From assembly GCF_033568475.1 (NCBI RefSeq), contig NC_133122.1:65743442-65807441 (forward strand): a stretch of 64,000 nt of DNA. Direction: 5' to 3'. Shown here one piece after another: positions 37,012-48,384 of this stretch. Source of the stretch: Henckelia pumila. Its lineage: Eukaryota; Streptophyta; Magnoliopsida; Lamiales; Gesneriaceae. The first letter of the stretch is position 1, and each line of letters begins with the position of its first letter. The translations under genes and the position numbers were made by a program. Below the pieces are notes generated by a model. That model worked only from the letters and a program-made list of their open reading frames with translations. It was not told the DNA's origin and did not search any database.

Positions 37012-37582
37012 TTATTTTTATTATTATTATTATATATATAAAAAATTTCCCGTAGACGCCATATTTTCATTTACCGAGATTGATCTTATGTGTTATAAAT
37101 ATTACACTTTTATTTTTATTAGTTTTTTTTCTAAAATTTTGATATTTTAATTTTTTATATTTTTCTGAACTAAACATTATAGATAAGATAAATTGATAAA
37201 TAACTTTTAAATTTATTTTTTATACTATTTTATAAAAAAAATAAATTTAAATATTATCGAAAAAAGAATATTTATACATAACATATAATATTAAATATAT
37301 TATATGATTTTATAAGCACACAACGTATGTGTGCGATTATGCTCGTTATTTTATATAGAAAATATAGTCAAAATATTCCTGTATATTTACTCATTTTGTG
37401 TTTTGGTCATTTAAGTATTTAAGTTTGGATATTGGTCCTATAAATTAAGATATATTTGGGTTTTTAGTTTTTTCTTCATGGATTATCGACGTGAAATCAA
37501 AAAATGATGACGTGCGAACTAAAATTTTTTCACGGCATTGAAAAATGATGATATATCTGTTGTGGCGCCAATATTTGAATGT

Positions 37583-38125
37583 CATGTTTTCAAAATCAGA
37601 TTGGACCGATCGGTTCAACCGGTTCGACCAGGAATCGGTCACCGGCCTGGTCTAAAACACTCCAAAAAACTGTTTTAACCGTTCAACCGACCAGAATCGG
37701 TCAAGAAACGACTAAGAACCAAAAAAACAATTTTTTTATTTTTTTAAAAAAATAGTTTTTTATTTTAAAACCTTAATTTAATATTTTATTATATATACAT
37801 GGTTATTTGGAATTTTTTCTTCGTTAAAAATATTATTTTATTAATATTAGAGTTTTTTAATTAATTTATTTATTTTATAAAAAATATATAATAATAACTA
37901 ATATTTTGAATATTTATATAGTTATTTATTTTTCAAACGATGATAAATACATTTTTTTTATTTATATAAATTTTTTAGGTTTTTATAATTTAAAATATAT
38001 TATTAATTATATTAAATTATATAAACGGTTTTTTTGTCCGGCTGTGCAATAAAAAAAATTTTGATCGATTGGATCGTTTTTTAAGTTAGACCGGTTCGAT
38101 CACTGACCTGGTTATAAAAATATTG
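37583..38125. mobile_element. hAT-like MITE nested in the foldback element
   Basis: About 543 bp, left end CATGTTTTCAAAATCAGATT then GGACCGATCGGTTCAACCGG, right end reverse complement CAATATTTTTATAACCAGGTC then GATCGAACCGG. It shares terminal motifs, CCGGTT-rich ends and AT-rich middle with 3984-4532, so they are one family. The flanks TTTGAATG and TTTAAATA agree at six of eight positions, fitting an old 8-bp target duplication. Confidence 0.6.
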
Positions 38126-38399
38126 TTTAAATAAAAAATGATTAAATACCAAAACATAACTTAACTTATTAGGCCAAAATCCAAAATTGAATACTTACAT
38201 GACCAAATCACAAAACAAAAAAACTTACAAGATTATTTTGATTATTATCCCTTTTATAAAAGTTCGATTATATTACAAATTTTTTCTAAACATATAGAAC
38301 AACTATAGATGCAAATATAAAACCAAAAAATAATAATTGTAAAATTGAATATATATATATATATATATATAAATATATAAATAAAATATAAATGTATAT

Positions 38400-38577
38400 A
38401 CAATGAAGAGTTGGGGTTTCAAACCCCGACTCATCGAAAATAACAAATGAGGAGTCGGTGTCTCAAACCCCAACTTCTCAATGAAGCGGGGTCTCAAACC
38501 CCATGTTATTATATTTTTTTAAAATTTGTTATATTTGTTAAAAAAAATTTAATTTATTATATTTATTTAAATAACCC
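38400..38577 (-). repeat. Right terminal inverted repeat of the foldback element
   Basis: About 178 bp, the reverse-complement counterpart of 35838-36028 with the same motif order. Small indels and substitutions show that the two ends have diverged, so the insertion is not recent. Confidence 0.8.
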
Positions 38578-38639
38578 TGCAAGTGCTCATCATAATACAA
38601 TACAAGCTTTTAAAAGAGGTAGCAGCATCTCAAGTAGAT

Positions 38640-39010
38640 GTGCCAAAACGGGCTGGTGAAATAGATCGGTCTACTACTCGTCGCAACTTACCTTTAAGAC
38701 AGGTTGAAAAAACACCAACTCAACTCACTTATTTTAGGTAGTGGGACGGGCCAATCTAGCGGACTTACGTATAATTTTGTGGGTTTTGGTGGGTCAACTT
38801 GCAACCCACCACAACTCACCATTACGCGGGATGGGCCGACCCATTTTTTAGGCGCGCGGGTTGAAAAATTGTCAACCTACCTCATCTATTTTGTATGGCG
38901 AGGCGAACCAACCCTACGAGTTGAAAAATTCAACCTACCCCACCTATTTTCTAATACTCTCAACTATTATAAAATAGTAGAATTATTTTGTGGTATTTTA
39001 TGGTATCATT
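38640..39010. mobile_element. Probable remnant of a non-autonomous DNA transposon
   Basis: GC-richer patch in AT-rich DNA with repeated GGGTTG, CAACCTAC, GGTGGGTCAACTTGCAACCC and GGGCCGACCC motifs in both orientations, a style common in plant hAT-derived repeats. No clear ends or target duplication were found. Confidence 0.4.
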
Positions 39011-41212
39011 TTAAAGTTATTATGTAAGTAAAATTTTCGAGTCATATTTATTTCATGAATAATGCTAGAGATATAACATATATCGTGTACAACGATATTT
39101 ACAACAAATATATCGTGAGATTTTGCTATTATATCACGATATTTTACATTCAATTTATCATGAGATTTTGATAAATGAAATTTTGTATTGATTTTTTTGT
39201 GTTGTATAAATTGATGTACAAATTTGATTGTACATGTACATTGTTCTTATTTCATTATTTGTGTGCGATAAACTCGGGGAACCAATATTGCTTGTATGTG
39301 TAAAAGGCCATTTTGCGAGATAAAGCAAAAGCAAAAGGTGCAATTCGCAATTTGCAACACTTGCCTTTTACATGGGGAGCATATATTATATACCGACACT
39401 ATAGCGAACCATTAATTGGTTTCATGAATTGTATAATATTTTATTTTTAATTTATTATATATGCAACTTTTTCTAAATCAATATCTCGGCCCAGTCATCT
39501 AAAATAATAATCATTCATTTTCTCTCCATTCGAACTTAGATTATAGCGTTTAGATAAAGTTTTAGTTTTTTAGATATGGGAATCTTTTCTAGGGTATCCT
39601 GTTCCACGACTTTATCTGGTACTCAAATTTTTCCATGTACGTGTATAATTTTATAATTTTGGTACTGATTATACTGCCTAAGACTATTATAAATTTATGA
39701 ATAGATGTCTTGTGAAACACTAGATATTTCATAAATTTATAATTTTAGTAAAAAATAATAATTTTGATATAGGGTATTGCGTTAATCTAGTATATTTAAA
39801 AGGATAAACATTCAATTCTATAGTTTAATTATATTATATTGTGAGAAAAAAAAATTAACGTAGGTGGTAATAATTATAGGAGAAGTGAAAATGGAGGCAT
39901 GACATTGTGTAGTCTAATCTTTTGATAGAAGAGGAAGAGGAACAAAAAAGAAAAGAGACTGATGCCTAAGAACACAGTCGCGTTTCTCACATCAAATCCC
40001 AAAACCCCAAATGCGTCTGTTTTCTTTTCTTGCAATGCCTATTATTCTCTGATGTTTTGGCTACAACAAGCAATGGATTATTTATTTATTTTTTTTGTAC
40101 TTTTTATTGTATTATATTTTGTTTTATTCTTTGGATCTTCTTGGAAAAGGATTGGTTTATAAATAGGAAAGGGTTTCGATTGAAATTAATTTTTTAAAAA
40201 TAATATATTCATTGTTTATTTCACGTATATCCTTTTTATTTGTTATGCTCTAATTTTTAGTTAGGAGAATAGTTTGTTATAATAATGTTTGGAACACGCG
40301 TCTCATATTTAAAAGATTTAGTGTTAGATATGAGCTATAAATTATCGGGAAAAAATAAATCCTTTCAATATCTTTTTTTTTCAAAATTTTTAAAATATCC
40401 CACGCATTATTAATAAATATTTTATATTCAGTATGACCTATAAATTATTTTGATTTGAAAATAAGTGTGATTTGTCACGTGGAGAGGGAAGATATGTAGC
40501 CATGCAGATTAATTTTCTGTCACTCTCAAATTCTGAGCTTCTACACTCTCATTATTATTACTTTAACTTGTTCGGACTCGGACACATAAAGATTTGCTCA
40601 TCACAAGTATTCGTCGTTGAAGTCAATGTGTCCGTATCGTATTGTATCATATCGAAATATGTATATCATCTGCCGTGTTGAAATTATGGTATATATATCG
40701 TTTTCATTATATGAAAAAATCTTATATTTTTTTAAATTTTTAAATTTATTGTTTAAAAATAGGGTAAATGATTTAAAAATCTCTACCAACCCTTCAAACT
40801 TTATCTTAACTCTCTAACCACAATTTTCTTTATTTCAACTCCCTAGTGGTCCTTATTTTTGAATTAAATATTGTTTAGCAACTAATCATTTGTACGTGGC
40901 ATTGTTAACCTATCGAACCAGTCCCGGTCATGCAAGACTATCAGTTACGCAAGGTTTCCAGCCGATATACTCCGAATTAGGGTCCAACATGCTTCCGTAA
41001 GATGAAATAAATTTAAATACCTCTTTGACCAAAATGTCGTCGGGTCATACCTGCCGAGTTTTACGAAGTGCTCCTCACACTCCAACTACGCAGTCGCAAC
41101 AGATGGTTTCTGCACAAGCTCCTTCAACGACACCCAGCACAGTCTTAATTCGTTTTCTACCTTAAGACGTATGATATATAAATTTAATTATAAAATATGA
41201 GCATGAAAGAAC
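39011..41212. other. Spacer between foldback element and pararetrovirus
   Basis: Mostly AT-rich without a supported gene. An island at about 40900-41165 has more G+C and many CG dinucleotides. It begins after GTACGTGGCATTG and may be part of an insertion of its own; I do not recognise it. Confidence 0.45.
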
Positions 41213-41424
41213 AAGAGGCTTTAAAAAAATTATTCAGACATGATATTATTACATAAATCAACTCCTTTGAAGAGGAGAAGACAACTTGTTTAGCTACTCA
41301 TAGTAGCATTGTTCTTGTAATACATAAAGAAAACTTAATACAATAGAGAGAGAAATATTACAACAATTTATTTGTAAGAAAACTGAAGGGAATGATCGAT
41401 ATCTTCAGCTTTCTTGAACGCTTG

Positions 41425-41433
41425 TATTTATAG
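41425..41433 (-). promoter_or_regulatory. TATA box of the pararetroviral full-length promoter
   Basis: CTATAAATA on the minus strand, about 210 bp past the last ORF. Position and orientation fit the 35S-like promoter that makes the pregenomic RNA. The leader would run from about 41400 towards 41213. Confidence 0.65.
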
Positions 41434-41493
41434 CTGAGGTTCCACTCGTTTTACCGAGAAACTTCAGGAAATCTTACAGCTATCTTCTATTTC

Positions 41494-41589
41494 TTTATGC
41501 CATTATTGATGGCATCTTTTACTAGTGGAGGAGGCAGCTGTCTTGTATTTTTTATGCCATTATTGATGGCATCTTTTACTAGTGGAGGA
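41494..41589 (-). repeat. Two 39-bp direct repeats upstream of the viral TATA box
   Basis: TTTATGCCATTATTGATGGC starts both copies (41494-41532 and 41551-41589), which agree over 39 bp and are set 57 bp apart. Each copy contains the inverted repeat GCCAT-N5-ATGGC. They lie 60-165 bp upstream of the TATA box in viral orientation, where enhancers of pararetroviral promoters are found. Confidence 0.8.
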
Positions 41590-41640
41590 ATCACATGTCT
41601 GCCACTTTTTTTTTGGCTTTATTCTCCTCACATGTCTGTT

Positions 41641-42999
41641 TTATTGTTGTCGGGGCATCTTTTGCTTTTGAAATAGGCCCCTGTGAAAACGCATCTTTGG
41701 TGGTCCTTGTCCACCTTTACTTGTCTCGAAAAAATCTTTTCGATCCGTTCGGGGTCTGAAGTTTTTTCCGAATTCTGGCTCCTTCTGGTTGGGACACTCT
41801 GGGCAGATGTTCTCTGACCATCTTCCGATATGAGCCATGTTACAAAATTTTCGGCGAGTCTCTTTACTCTCCGGCAGCTTGTTGTTCCATAAAAAGTTTC
41901 TCTTCTTTTCGAAGAGTTCTTCTGCCAAAGCCGTAGTTTTTCCTGTCATTGTATTTAACAGGAATGATCCGTTCACAGAATTCTGATAAAATTTGAACGA
42001 AAACTTGACCTTGTCCATCTCGGTGAGACAAACCCAAATACCCCATGCCATTTTGGTTGAGATTTCATTTTCTCCAAAAGTGGACACTAATGGTATTTCT
42101 TCAGGAATAGGGTCCTTAATGAATCTTTGATTATTCATGTCAGGTCTCCTTAGCTTGATGAAATGAAAGGGTTCGTGTGATCCTTTCCCTGTTAGTTCAG
42201 GAGCTGCACTAAAGAAATATAATTCAAGCACATCTCCTCTGGACAAATGGTCGTTATTTGCCCATGTTTCTTGGACTGATTCCTAAATCCATTTGGGTAA
42301 CTGTGATATCTCCGGGAAGCTTGGTGACGTTGTATAAACTGAGGCCAAGGCTCCAAATTCATACAAAAGCTTTACATCCTTAGGATTGACATTGTTTTTT
42401 AGCCATACCCTTGGATATATCCCTACAACATCAACCCTGCAAGTGTTAGGGTTAATTTCACTTCTTGTACTTAATTTCTCCCACCTCTGTTGATAAACCT
42501 GAAATGGAGAAATAATAGCTGGATTAGTATCGATCTTAGATTTTCCCTTGTCAGTGTTGGGTCTAAGATTGATCTCTTCCTCTTTTACCCCAGAGGCGGA
42601 GGGTTGACTTGATGAGGAATCTTCATGAATTGTTGCTTCATCTAGATCATTAAAAGTTGATGATAGATTAGCACTTGTTTCTTGAGTTTTAGATTCCTCA
42701 ACATCTTGTTTTTCAACCGGTGGTTTTATTTCTTGTTTTTGTAAAACCAATGGTTTTAGCATATCTTGTTTATGAGAAACCAATGGTTTCTCTATGGCCT
42801 TCACAATTGGCCCTTGAATAATAGCCCATAGTTGTGTTTGAGCTTGCATACACCCTGTAATTCGATTAGATACTTTGATCCGATCAACTTGTTGTAACCT
42901 GCCGGCCATTTCAGCATTAATGGCTAACTGGTTGAACTCGGTTTGAAGCAACCCAAGGTGTTCCCTGAGATGCCTCTGCATTTTCATGATGGAATCCAC
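41641..42999 (-). pseudogene. Transactivator-like last ORF of the pararetrovirus, one nonsense codon
   Basis: Last viral ORF, overlapping the end of RNase H. The first part, 42999-42283, has a helical N-terminus, a Ser/Glu-rich middle and a conserved block with GIYPRVWLKNNVNPKDVKLL near the end. A TAG at 42285-42283 stops it. The same frame then stays open to 41641 and contains a Cys-containing segment (ICPECPNQ) and a basic end. By position and the YPRVW block I take it as a counterpart of the caulimovirid translational transactivator/inclusion body protein. The blocks share a frame, so a single substitution accounts for the break. Confidence 0.6.
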
Positions 43000-44879
43000 G
43001 TCACTGCTTCCATCTCTTGTTAAGAAATCTGCAAGAATATTTTCATGAGATTTAATAATAAAAATATCAAAAATATAATTTTGACATAATGCTTGTCATC
43101 TTAATAACCTAGCTTTCTCAGGTTTAGATTCAATCTTATTTTTTAAGAAAGCTTTTACCTGGGTGTTATCAACCTTTAGCGTGATTTTTTTAGCAAGTAA
43201 AAATAATGGTCATTTTTCGAAATCCCTTTTAACTGCATAAAATTCCTTTTCGTTGATATGTCATCTGATGACCTCTAATTATGAAAAAAGACCGCTACAG
43301 TATCTGCATGGTATTTCTCCATCCGGAGTGATCTTGGTAAGGACTGCTGCCCACCAATCGTCACTAGCATCCGTAAATAAAACCAGATCATCTTCATCTT
43401 CGGGTATAACCATTTTTGGGAGATTCTTACATATCTCCTTTAATTTGTTTACCCCTTGAGTATGGTCTTCGGTCCATATAAACCTAGCATCCTTTTTTAA
43501 CAAAGGACTGAACACCTTTTCTGTACATTGCTAGGTTGTTAATGAACATCCCTGCGAAATTAACTACTCCAAGAAAACTCTGGAGTTGTTTTATGTCTTT
43601 GAGTTTATCTGGAAAATTCTTTACCTTTTCCACAATATGGGGTTGTAGAATTATTTCAGTTTCATCAATTTCAATACCAAGGAATTCAATTTTCCTTGTT
43701 GTTATGACTGCTTTCTTTTCAGATAAGACCAGTCCTTCTTGTTTACAAATTTTAGAGAAAATCTCTAAGTGTTTAACGTGTTCGTCTATATTTTTTGATG
43801 CTATAAGAATATCATCAATATAAACAAACATAAAGTTGAAATAATCTTTAAAAAGGTTATCCATATTTCTTTGAAATATCTGGGGTGCATTAGCCAATCC
43901 CATAGGCATAACTTCCCAAATATAGTGTCCTTGTGAAGTAGAGAAAGCTGTGAATTTCTTACCGCCTTCTTCCATTCGAATCTGGTAAAATCCAGACTTA
44001 CAATCAAATTTTGAGAACACTCTAGCATTTCGTACACAGCTAATTAGGTGTTCTCTACTCGGTATGAATACCTTGGTAGTTAATAACTAACCTGGGTTTC
44101 CCTCTTTTTATTTCACAATGATTTCTGACCAGAAATCCTGGGCTGCTATATGGTGAAAATCCTTTTTTGATTAGACCAAGGTCCAAATGTTCCTTGATAA
44201 TTATTCTCATATCCCTTTGATCTGTTATGTTCATCGGGATAGGCTTATATCTGATGAATTCATACTCTTTGCCTTCCTTTAGAGTAAGACTAGCTTTGAG
44301 TTGATTTTTATCCCACCATGCCAAAGAATGCTCGTTGTAACTTTCTTTGAACCTCTTTTTGACATCTTCAAGGGATACCTTATTTTCTAACTCTATATCT
44401 CTGTGATTTAGAGTCATCTTGAGAAGCTCCATATCCTCTGTTTGGAGTTCTTGTTCTGTTGTTATTTTCAACATGGTTTCTCCAAACCTTCTTGGATCTT
44501 TTATTTTTGGGTGAAAAAGTTGTCCTTTATCACCACGCTGACTGCGAAATATTATCGGCAATTGTCGATAAAAAGCAACTTTGAGTCTTTGAACGATAAT
44601 TTTATGATCACAAATTGTAGTGAACATAAGTCTTCTTGACTCATTGTCTTGTGTGTACTTCTTAAACATTTGTAAGAAGTTATTTCCTAATAGGATATCA
44701 GCTCCTGTATCATGGAAATAGATTGGTGGTGAGGATTTCTACTTGTTTTATTCCTTTGCAAAGAATTAAAATTCTTCTAGAGAAATCCCGTCTAGCAATT
44801 TTTGGCAATTCTTCTTCACATTCTTCAGGGAAGACTCCCGAGTCAATATAAGCTGCAAATTATTCAGCCTTATATTGTT
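43000..44879 (-). pseudogene. Pararetroviral protease-reverse transcriptase-RNase H, broken
   Basis: Replication polyprotein of the virus. An aspartic protease-like start (YIDSG, about 44855) is followed by ILLGNNFL near 44690. The RT begins in 44669-44055 (KGFSPYSSPGFLV, KPRLVINY), is shifted into another frame near 44050, and continues in 44020-43484 with the palm motif FDCKSGFYQI and the catalytic FVYIDDILIA. A further frameshift near 43500 leads to RNase H (LFTDASDD, 43515-43279), which is broken by stops and ends with a HENILADFLT-type motif just before the next ORF. Catalytic motifs are kept but no continuous product exists. Confidence 0.85.
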
Positions 44880-45661
44880 CATACAACATTTCTATTGGAA
44901 TGTATATGGAGAAAGGACTTGTTGTCATTTTTTAAAGGGATTACTAAATGGCCCTACCATTTTTAGCAGACTGTGTTGCAACTCAGTAATCCGATTAAGA
45001 CTTTTCACCTTTAGTTTTCCTAAGGCTTCAGAAGGTAGAGTATGGTTACTTCTTTTTATTTCTTCGATGCGTCCTAGTAAATCATGTTCATGACTTACTA
45101 ATTTCAATAGTTGCTTCTTCCTCTGTTTGTAAACAGAGTTTTCGAATCTGTTTAAGGGATTGTCCCTTATCCAATTCTCTTGGTTTTCCATCTCGTAGAA
45201 TTTTTATTGAATCCTCCAAGTCTTCTCTTTTGCCATAAAATCTATTCCTTTTTCAAGGCGTTTCCATGGTTTATGGTCCTCCAGAAATTCTAGGCCAAGA
45301 ATGAGCTGATCCATCTCTTTTCCTGGAATTCCACAGATTTGAACTTCCAATTCTCCAATATTTATCACTCCTTGGTAAGTTCCTTTTTCTTGTTGTTCCA
45401 AATAGTAAATCGAGTTACAAGGGAACTGATTCCGATGACTTGTAATTTCGAATACTATTTTCACTTCTTTCCATCATTCTGGAGATCTAAGTTTTTCTAT
45501 TATAGAAAACTCCTTTTCTTCTGGTGGAATTTCTTGAATAGGAGATTTGTCCCATCTCCTACTTGTCATTCGGTCTCCTTGGAAAGATAACCTTCGGGGT
45601 TCTATTTTAAGGTCTCTGTATAGAACAGGTTTGTCTTGAATTTGAATGTCTATTTCCTGAA
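44880..45661 (-). pseudogene. Region between movement protein and pol, broken
   Basis: Two open blocks in one frame, 45464-45204 and 45191-44925, separated by a stop. The first contains ILGLEFLEDHKPW, which may be the end of the movement protein or a separate domain. The second is Lys/Leu-rich and probably helical. I cannot give a firm function. The stretch 45661-45465 has stops in all frames used by the neighbours. Confidence 0.45.
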
Positions 45662-46495
45662 TTAAAGGAAACTCGATTTTTCCGGGTATATTGCATGAGC
45701 AACTTTCCCAAATATCTCTGGAATTTCAATGAACTCATTTTTAATAAATAATTCAGAATGGTGAGTATTAGAAAGAGCATATGAAATTTGATATGTAATA
45801 GAATATGGCCTATTACCTTCCTTCATTAGTCTTTTTTCCTTGAAGTTTTGATGCAATGTCAAGGCTCGACTAAAATCTCTATCAGCTAAATTGTAGGCTA
45901 TTCTTGGATAAATAACTCCCACAATTTTTCCTGCGCACAAATTTCCTGAGATAGTTTCTAGAACCGCATCTTGTATATTCCCCATTCTTTTTTCGCATAC
46001 TACGATATCTATGGGTGAATATATTCCTTCTTTAAAAGTAGCTTTGATCATAATCTGGATTGCTCCAATATGAATCCAAGACATTGTCTTTGCTACTTCT
46101 GCTTTTAATTTCTGTAATTCCTCTCGAATTTCTTCAAAGGGAATCAACTGCATCTCAATTTGATTACTGGTTAATTCCACAGGAATCACCATTTCCCTTA
46201 TGGATACCTTATAAATCAAATTATGTCTTCTTTGTCTTAGCCCTAGATTTCCTAAAACTCTTTCAACTTGTCCTGTCAAAAATCCTTGGTACTTCTGTAG
46301 TGTTGGATTTTTTCTCATAATCCTTTGAACTATATTATGAGATATCGTGGTTTGACTAAAGAACCCAGCCAAACTTTCATGTGTTTCATGTCGAAACACC
46401 TCCTCTTTACTCTGATTCTGATTCATCCTCAGAAACTTCTTGACTAAATAATATCTCTTCTTCGTATATGCTTTCATCTGAGGGGATATCCTCAA
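45662..46495 (-). CDS. Pararetroviral movement protein-like ORF
   Basis: Relative of caulimovirid cell-to-cell movement proteins, which form tubules through plasmodesmata. The frame is open for 277 codons; the likely start is the internal Met at about 46426, because the upstream part overlaps the capsid tail in another frame. Family marks include IHIGAIQIMIKATFKEG near the middle, ending with the conserved Asp region (SPIDIVV), and YALSNTHHS towards the end. The frame stops at 45662. Related-looking sequence continues further down in another frame (45464-45204), so this copy may be truncated by a frameshift. It is the longest unbroken viral ORF here. Confidence 0.75.
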   Translation of the reverse strand: MRISPQMKAYTKKRYYLVKKFLRMNQNQSKEEVFRHETHESLAGFFSQTTISHNIVQRIMRKNPTLQKYQGFLTGQVERVLGNLGLRQRRHNLIYKVSIREMVIPVELTSNQIEMQLIPFEEIREELQKLKAEVAKTMSWIHIGAIQIMIKATFKEGIYSPIDIVVCEKRMGNIQDAVLETISGNLCAGKIVGVIYPRIAYNLADRDFSRALTLHQNFKEKRLMKEGNRPYSITYQISYALSNTHHSELFIKNEFIEIPEIFGKVAHAIYPEKSSFL

Positions 46496-48173
46496 ATTGA
46501 TATACTTGGACTAGATCTTGAAAGAAAACCGCATCATCCATATTTGGTGTTGCTTCAAAGAGTTTGATTCCTTTTTTCTCATTTTCTGGACAATTTGTAG
46601 ATATATGTCATTTTGCTCCACATGTCCAGCAGTTGCAATCCTTGAAACTTTCACTTGCCCTTGTATGAGTTCTTCTGAAAGTTCTTCTTGATGGTGTTCT
46701 TCTCCTGCTTTGTGATGAGCCTGTTGCTGGGGACGTTCTTGTAGGTCCACTTCTTCTACCTGATCTATAGGATCTGGCTTTTTGTTTGGACCAAAATGTT
46801 CTTGGTTTCCAAGAACTTTTCATTATTTTATTATAGGGATTATTTCTGAATTTCTTCATTTTAAATCCCTGTATTCTATTTTCAATGATCGTTGGAAGAT
46901 CATTTTCTCTACAACACAAAGGTGTATGCTTATCTATACCCCTTATTTTCTTGTAGTTCTTTTGTAATGCTGCCATATGGCACCATTCTGCTAATTTTCC
47001 TTTCAAAAAGGACGCGCATCTTGCAATGTATCAAGATTACCTGGACCGTATTCTTTAATCAATATTTCTCTCCAGGGACTTGGCATTTTTGCAAAAAATA
47101 GCTGAATAGCTACATTTTCCTCGACTCCCGAATTTCATCTGTATTTAGTGAATAACATAATGTATTCATCAACTAAACAGATATCATGTAACTCGAGGCT
47201 ATACAGAGTTTGAGTATATCTTCTCTTTTTCTCTGTATCTTGATTATTAAAATAGTCTACCCCTATGAATTGTGCTTTAAATAGGGTGGCCATTCTTTCT
47301 CCAATCTCGCTGAGGGATTCTCCTGCTAAGATTGATTCCTTCGTATCTGGCATAGTCATCTCCCATGCGATCTTGACAGATCCCATTAGACTCATTTCTA
47401 GAAGTTTAATGAATCCTTTTTTATTGAGATCTAATGTCCCTGCTGCAATTCTCATAGCTGACGTCCAATCATCTATAAGATCTTCTCTGTTTTTGAAGTC
47501 CAAAACATCAAGGTTTAACATAACCCCATAAGGATGTATCGGGTCTAAAACAGTTTTTCCGTAAGGAGTTTGATGTAGTGGTATTTTACTCCTTCTTGAT
47601 TTGGTTCCTGCTGGATGTGAATTTTCTCCCACATGGAACTCACTATGTGGTTCTTCTGTTTTTACCACATATCTTGGGGGATTTCCCATGGGTTGTTCAC
47701 CCTCAGGAAAATTCATTTTTATATCTACAACTTTGAGATTCGCAAAAGAATCCGCAAGATCTTGTAGATCCTCGAGATTTAATCTTTCTAAAGTAGTCAT
47801 CAGATAGTGTTTTTTTTTCTGATACTGCTTTTATAAGATTAATCATCATTTCATCATTAGTTAAAGGTTTTTGAACCATTTTGGTTTTATCTTTCTGATG
47901 TAACAAAGGTTCGGTACCAAACGAGAGTGGTAACCTTTCTCCTGTATTTTCTTTTCTAGAACCAGAAGTATGTTCTAGGTTTAGGATTTTATTATGAAGA
48001 TCCTTTAGAGTTCCAAGAATTTCTTCTTGTTTCTTAAGGATTTCTTCAATTTGCCGAGGTATTTCATACAACTGATTGCTGTAATATTGTACCATCTTTT
48101 GAATTTTTCTAAGATCTCCGGAGAGTTTAAAGGAATCTGGGGTAATCTCTAAAAATTTAGAGTTAGAAATCAT
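46430..48173 (-). pseudogene. Pararetroviral capsid-type ORF, broken
   Basis: The first viral ORF starts with ATG at 48173 and has a Lys/Glu-rich, probably coiled-coil N-terminal part. A [14 protein letters not shown] at or near a nine-T run (47810-47818 on the plus strand), after which the capsid-like part continues in another frame (47800-47135). That part ends at a TGA (47137-47135). A further [14 protein letters not shown] near 47000, and the basic C-terminal region (47006-46608) is rich in Arg, Ser and Thr. The zinc knuckle of CX2CX4HX4C type follows SFKDCN and is cut by a TGA at 46610-46608. An acidic tail continues to about 46430. Assignment as capsid rests on the basic region plus knuckle and on gene order. 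Confidence 0.75.
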
Positions 48174-48384
48174 TTTTCTTTATCTCTTCAAATTTGAGAG
48201 CATTAGTCGCAACCTATTGTAAGTAATCTATTGTGAATAGATTAACTTGTTTATAGGATTTCGTATGAATAAAATCCTCTTGATTCAAACCTTCGTTTGA
48301 AGTCATCTTTTTTGTAAAATCTTCTCCTCAACAAAGAAAAGCATGAATTAACGAATAATATTATGTCTGAATAATTAACCTAAA

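Larger units (their letters stand above)
35838..38577. mobile_element. Foldback-type DNA element with ~190-bp inverted ends
   Basis: A 2740-bp element bounded by a perfect 5-bp direct repeat TGCAA (35833-35837 and 38578-38582). The ends are long inverted repeats, left from GGGGTTTTTTCAATAAATAT and right, read in reverse, from GGGTTATTTAAATAAATAT. Both then run through the same order of motifs: AACAAATATAACAAATT, AATATAATAAC, TGGGGTTTGA, CCTCATTTGTTATTTT and GAGTCGGGGTTT. The interior is about 80% A+T without coding capacity and holds a (TTA)n run and a nested hAT-like MITE. Long inverted ends fit a Mutator-like or foldback element, but 5 bp is shorter than the 8-11 bp usual for Mutator, so the superfamily is open. 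Confidence 0.75.

Noticed and set aside
39060-39180. Cluster of ATATCGTG/CACGATAT motifs
   Set aside because: Too short and irregular to be an array. Looks like chance or an old repeat fragment.
45204-45464. Reading the ILGLEFLEDHKPW block as the viral protease
   Set aside because: It lacks a D-S/T-G motif. The better protease start is further on, near 44855.
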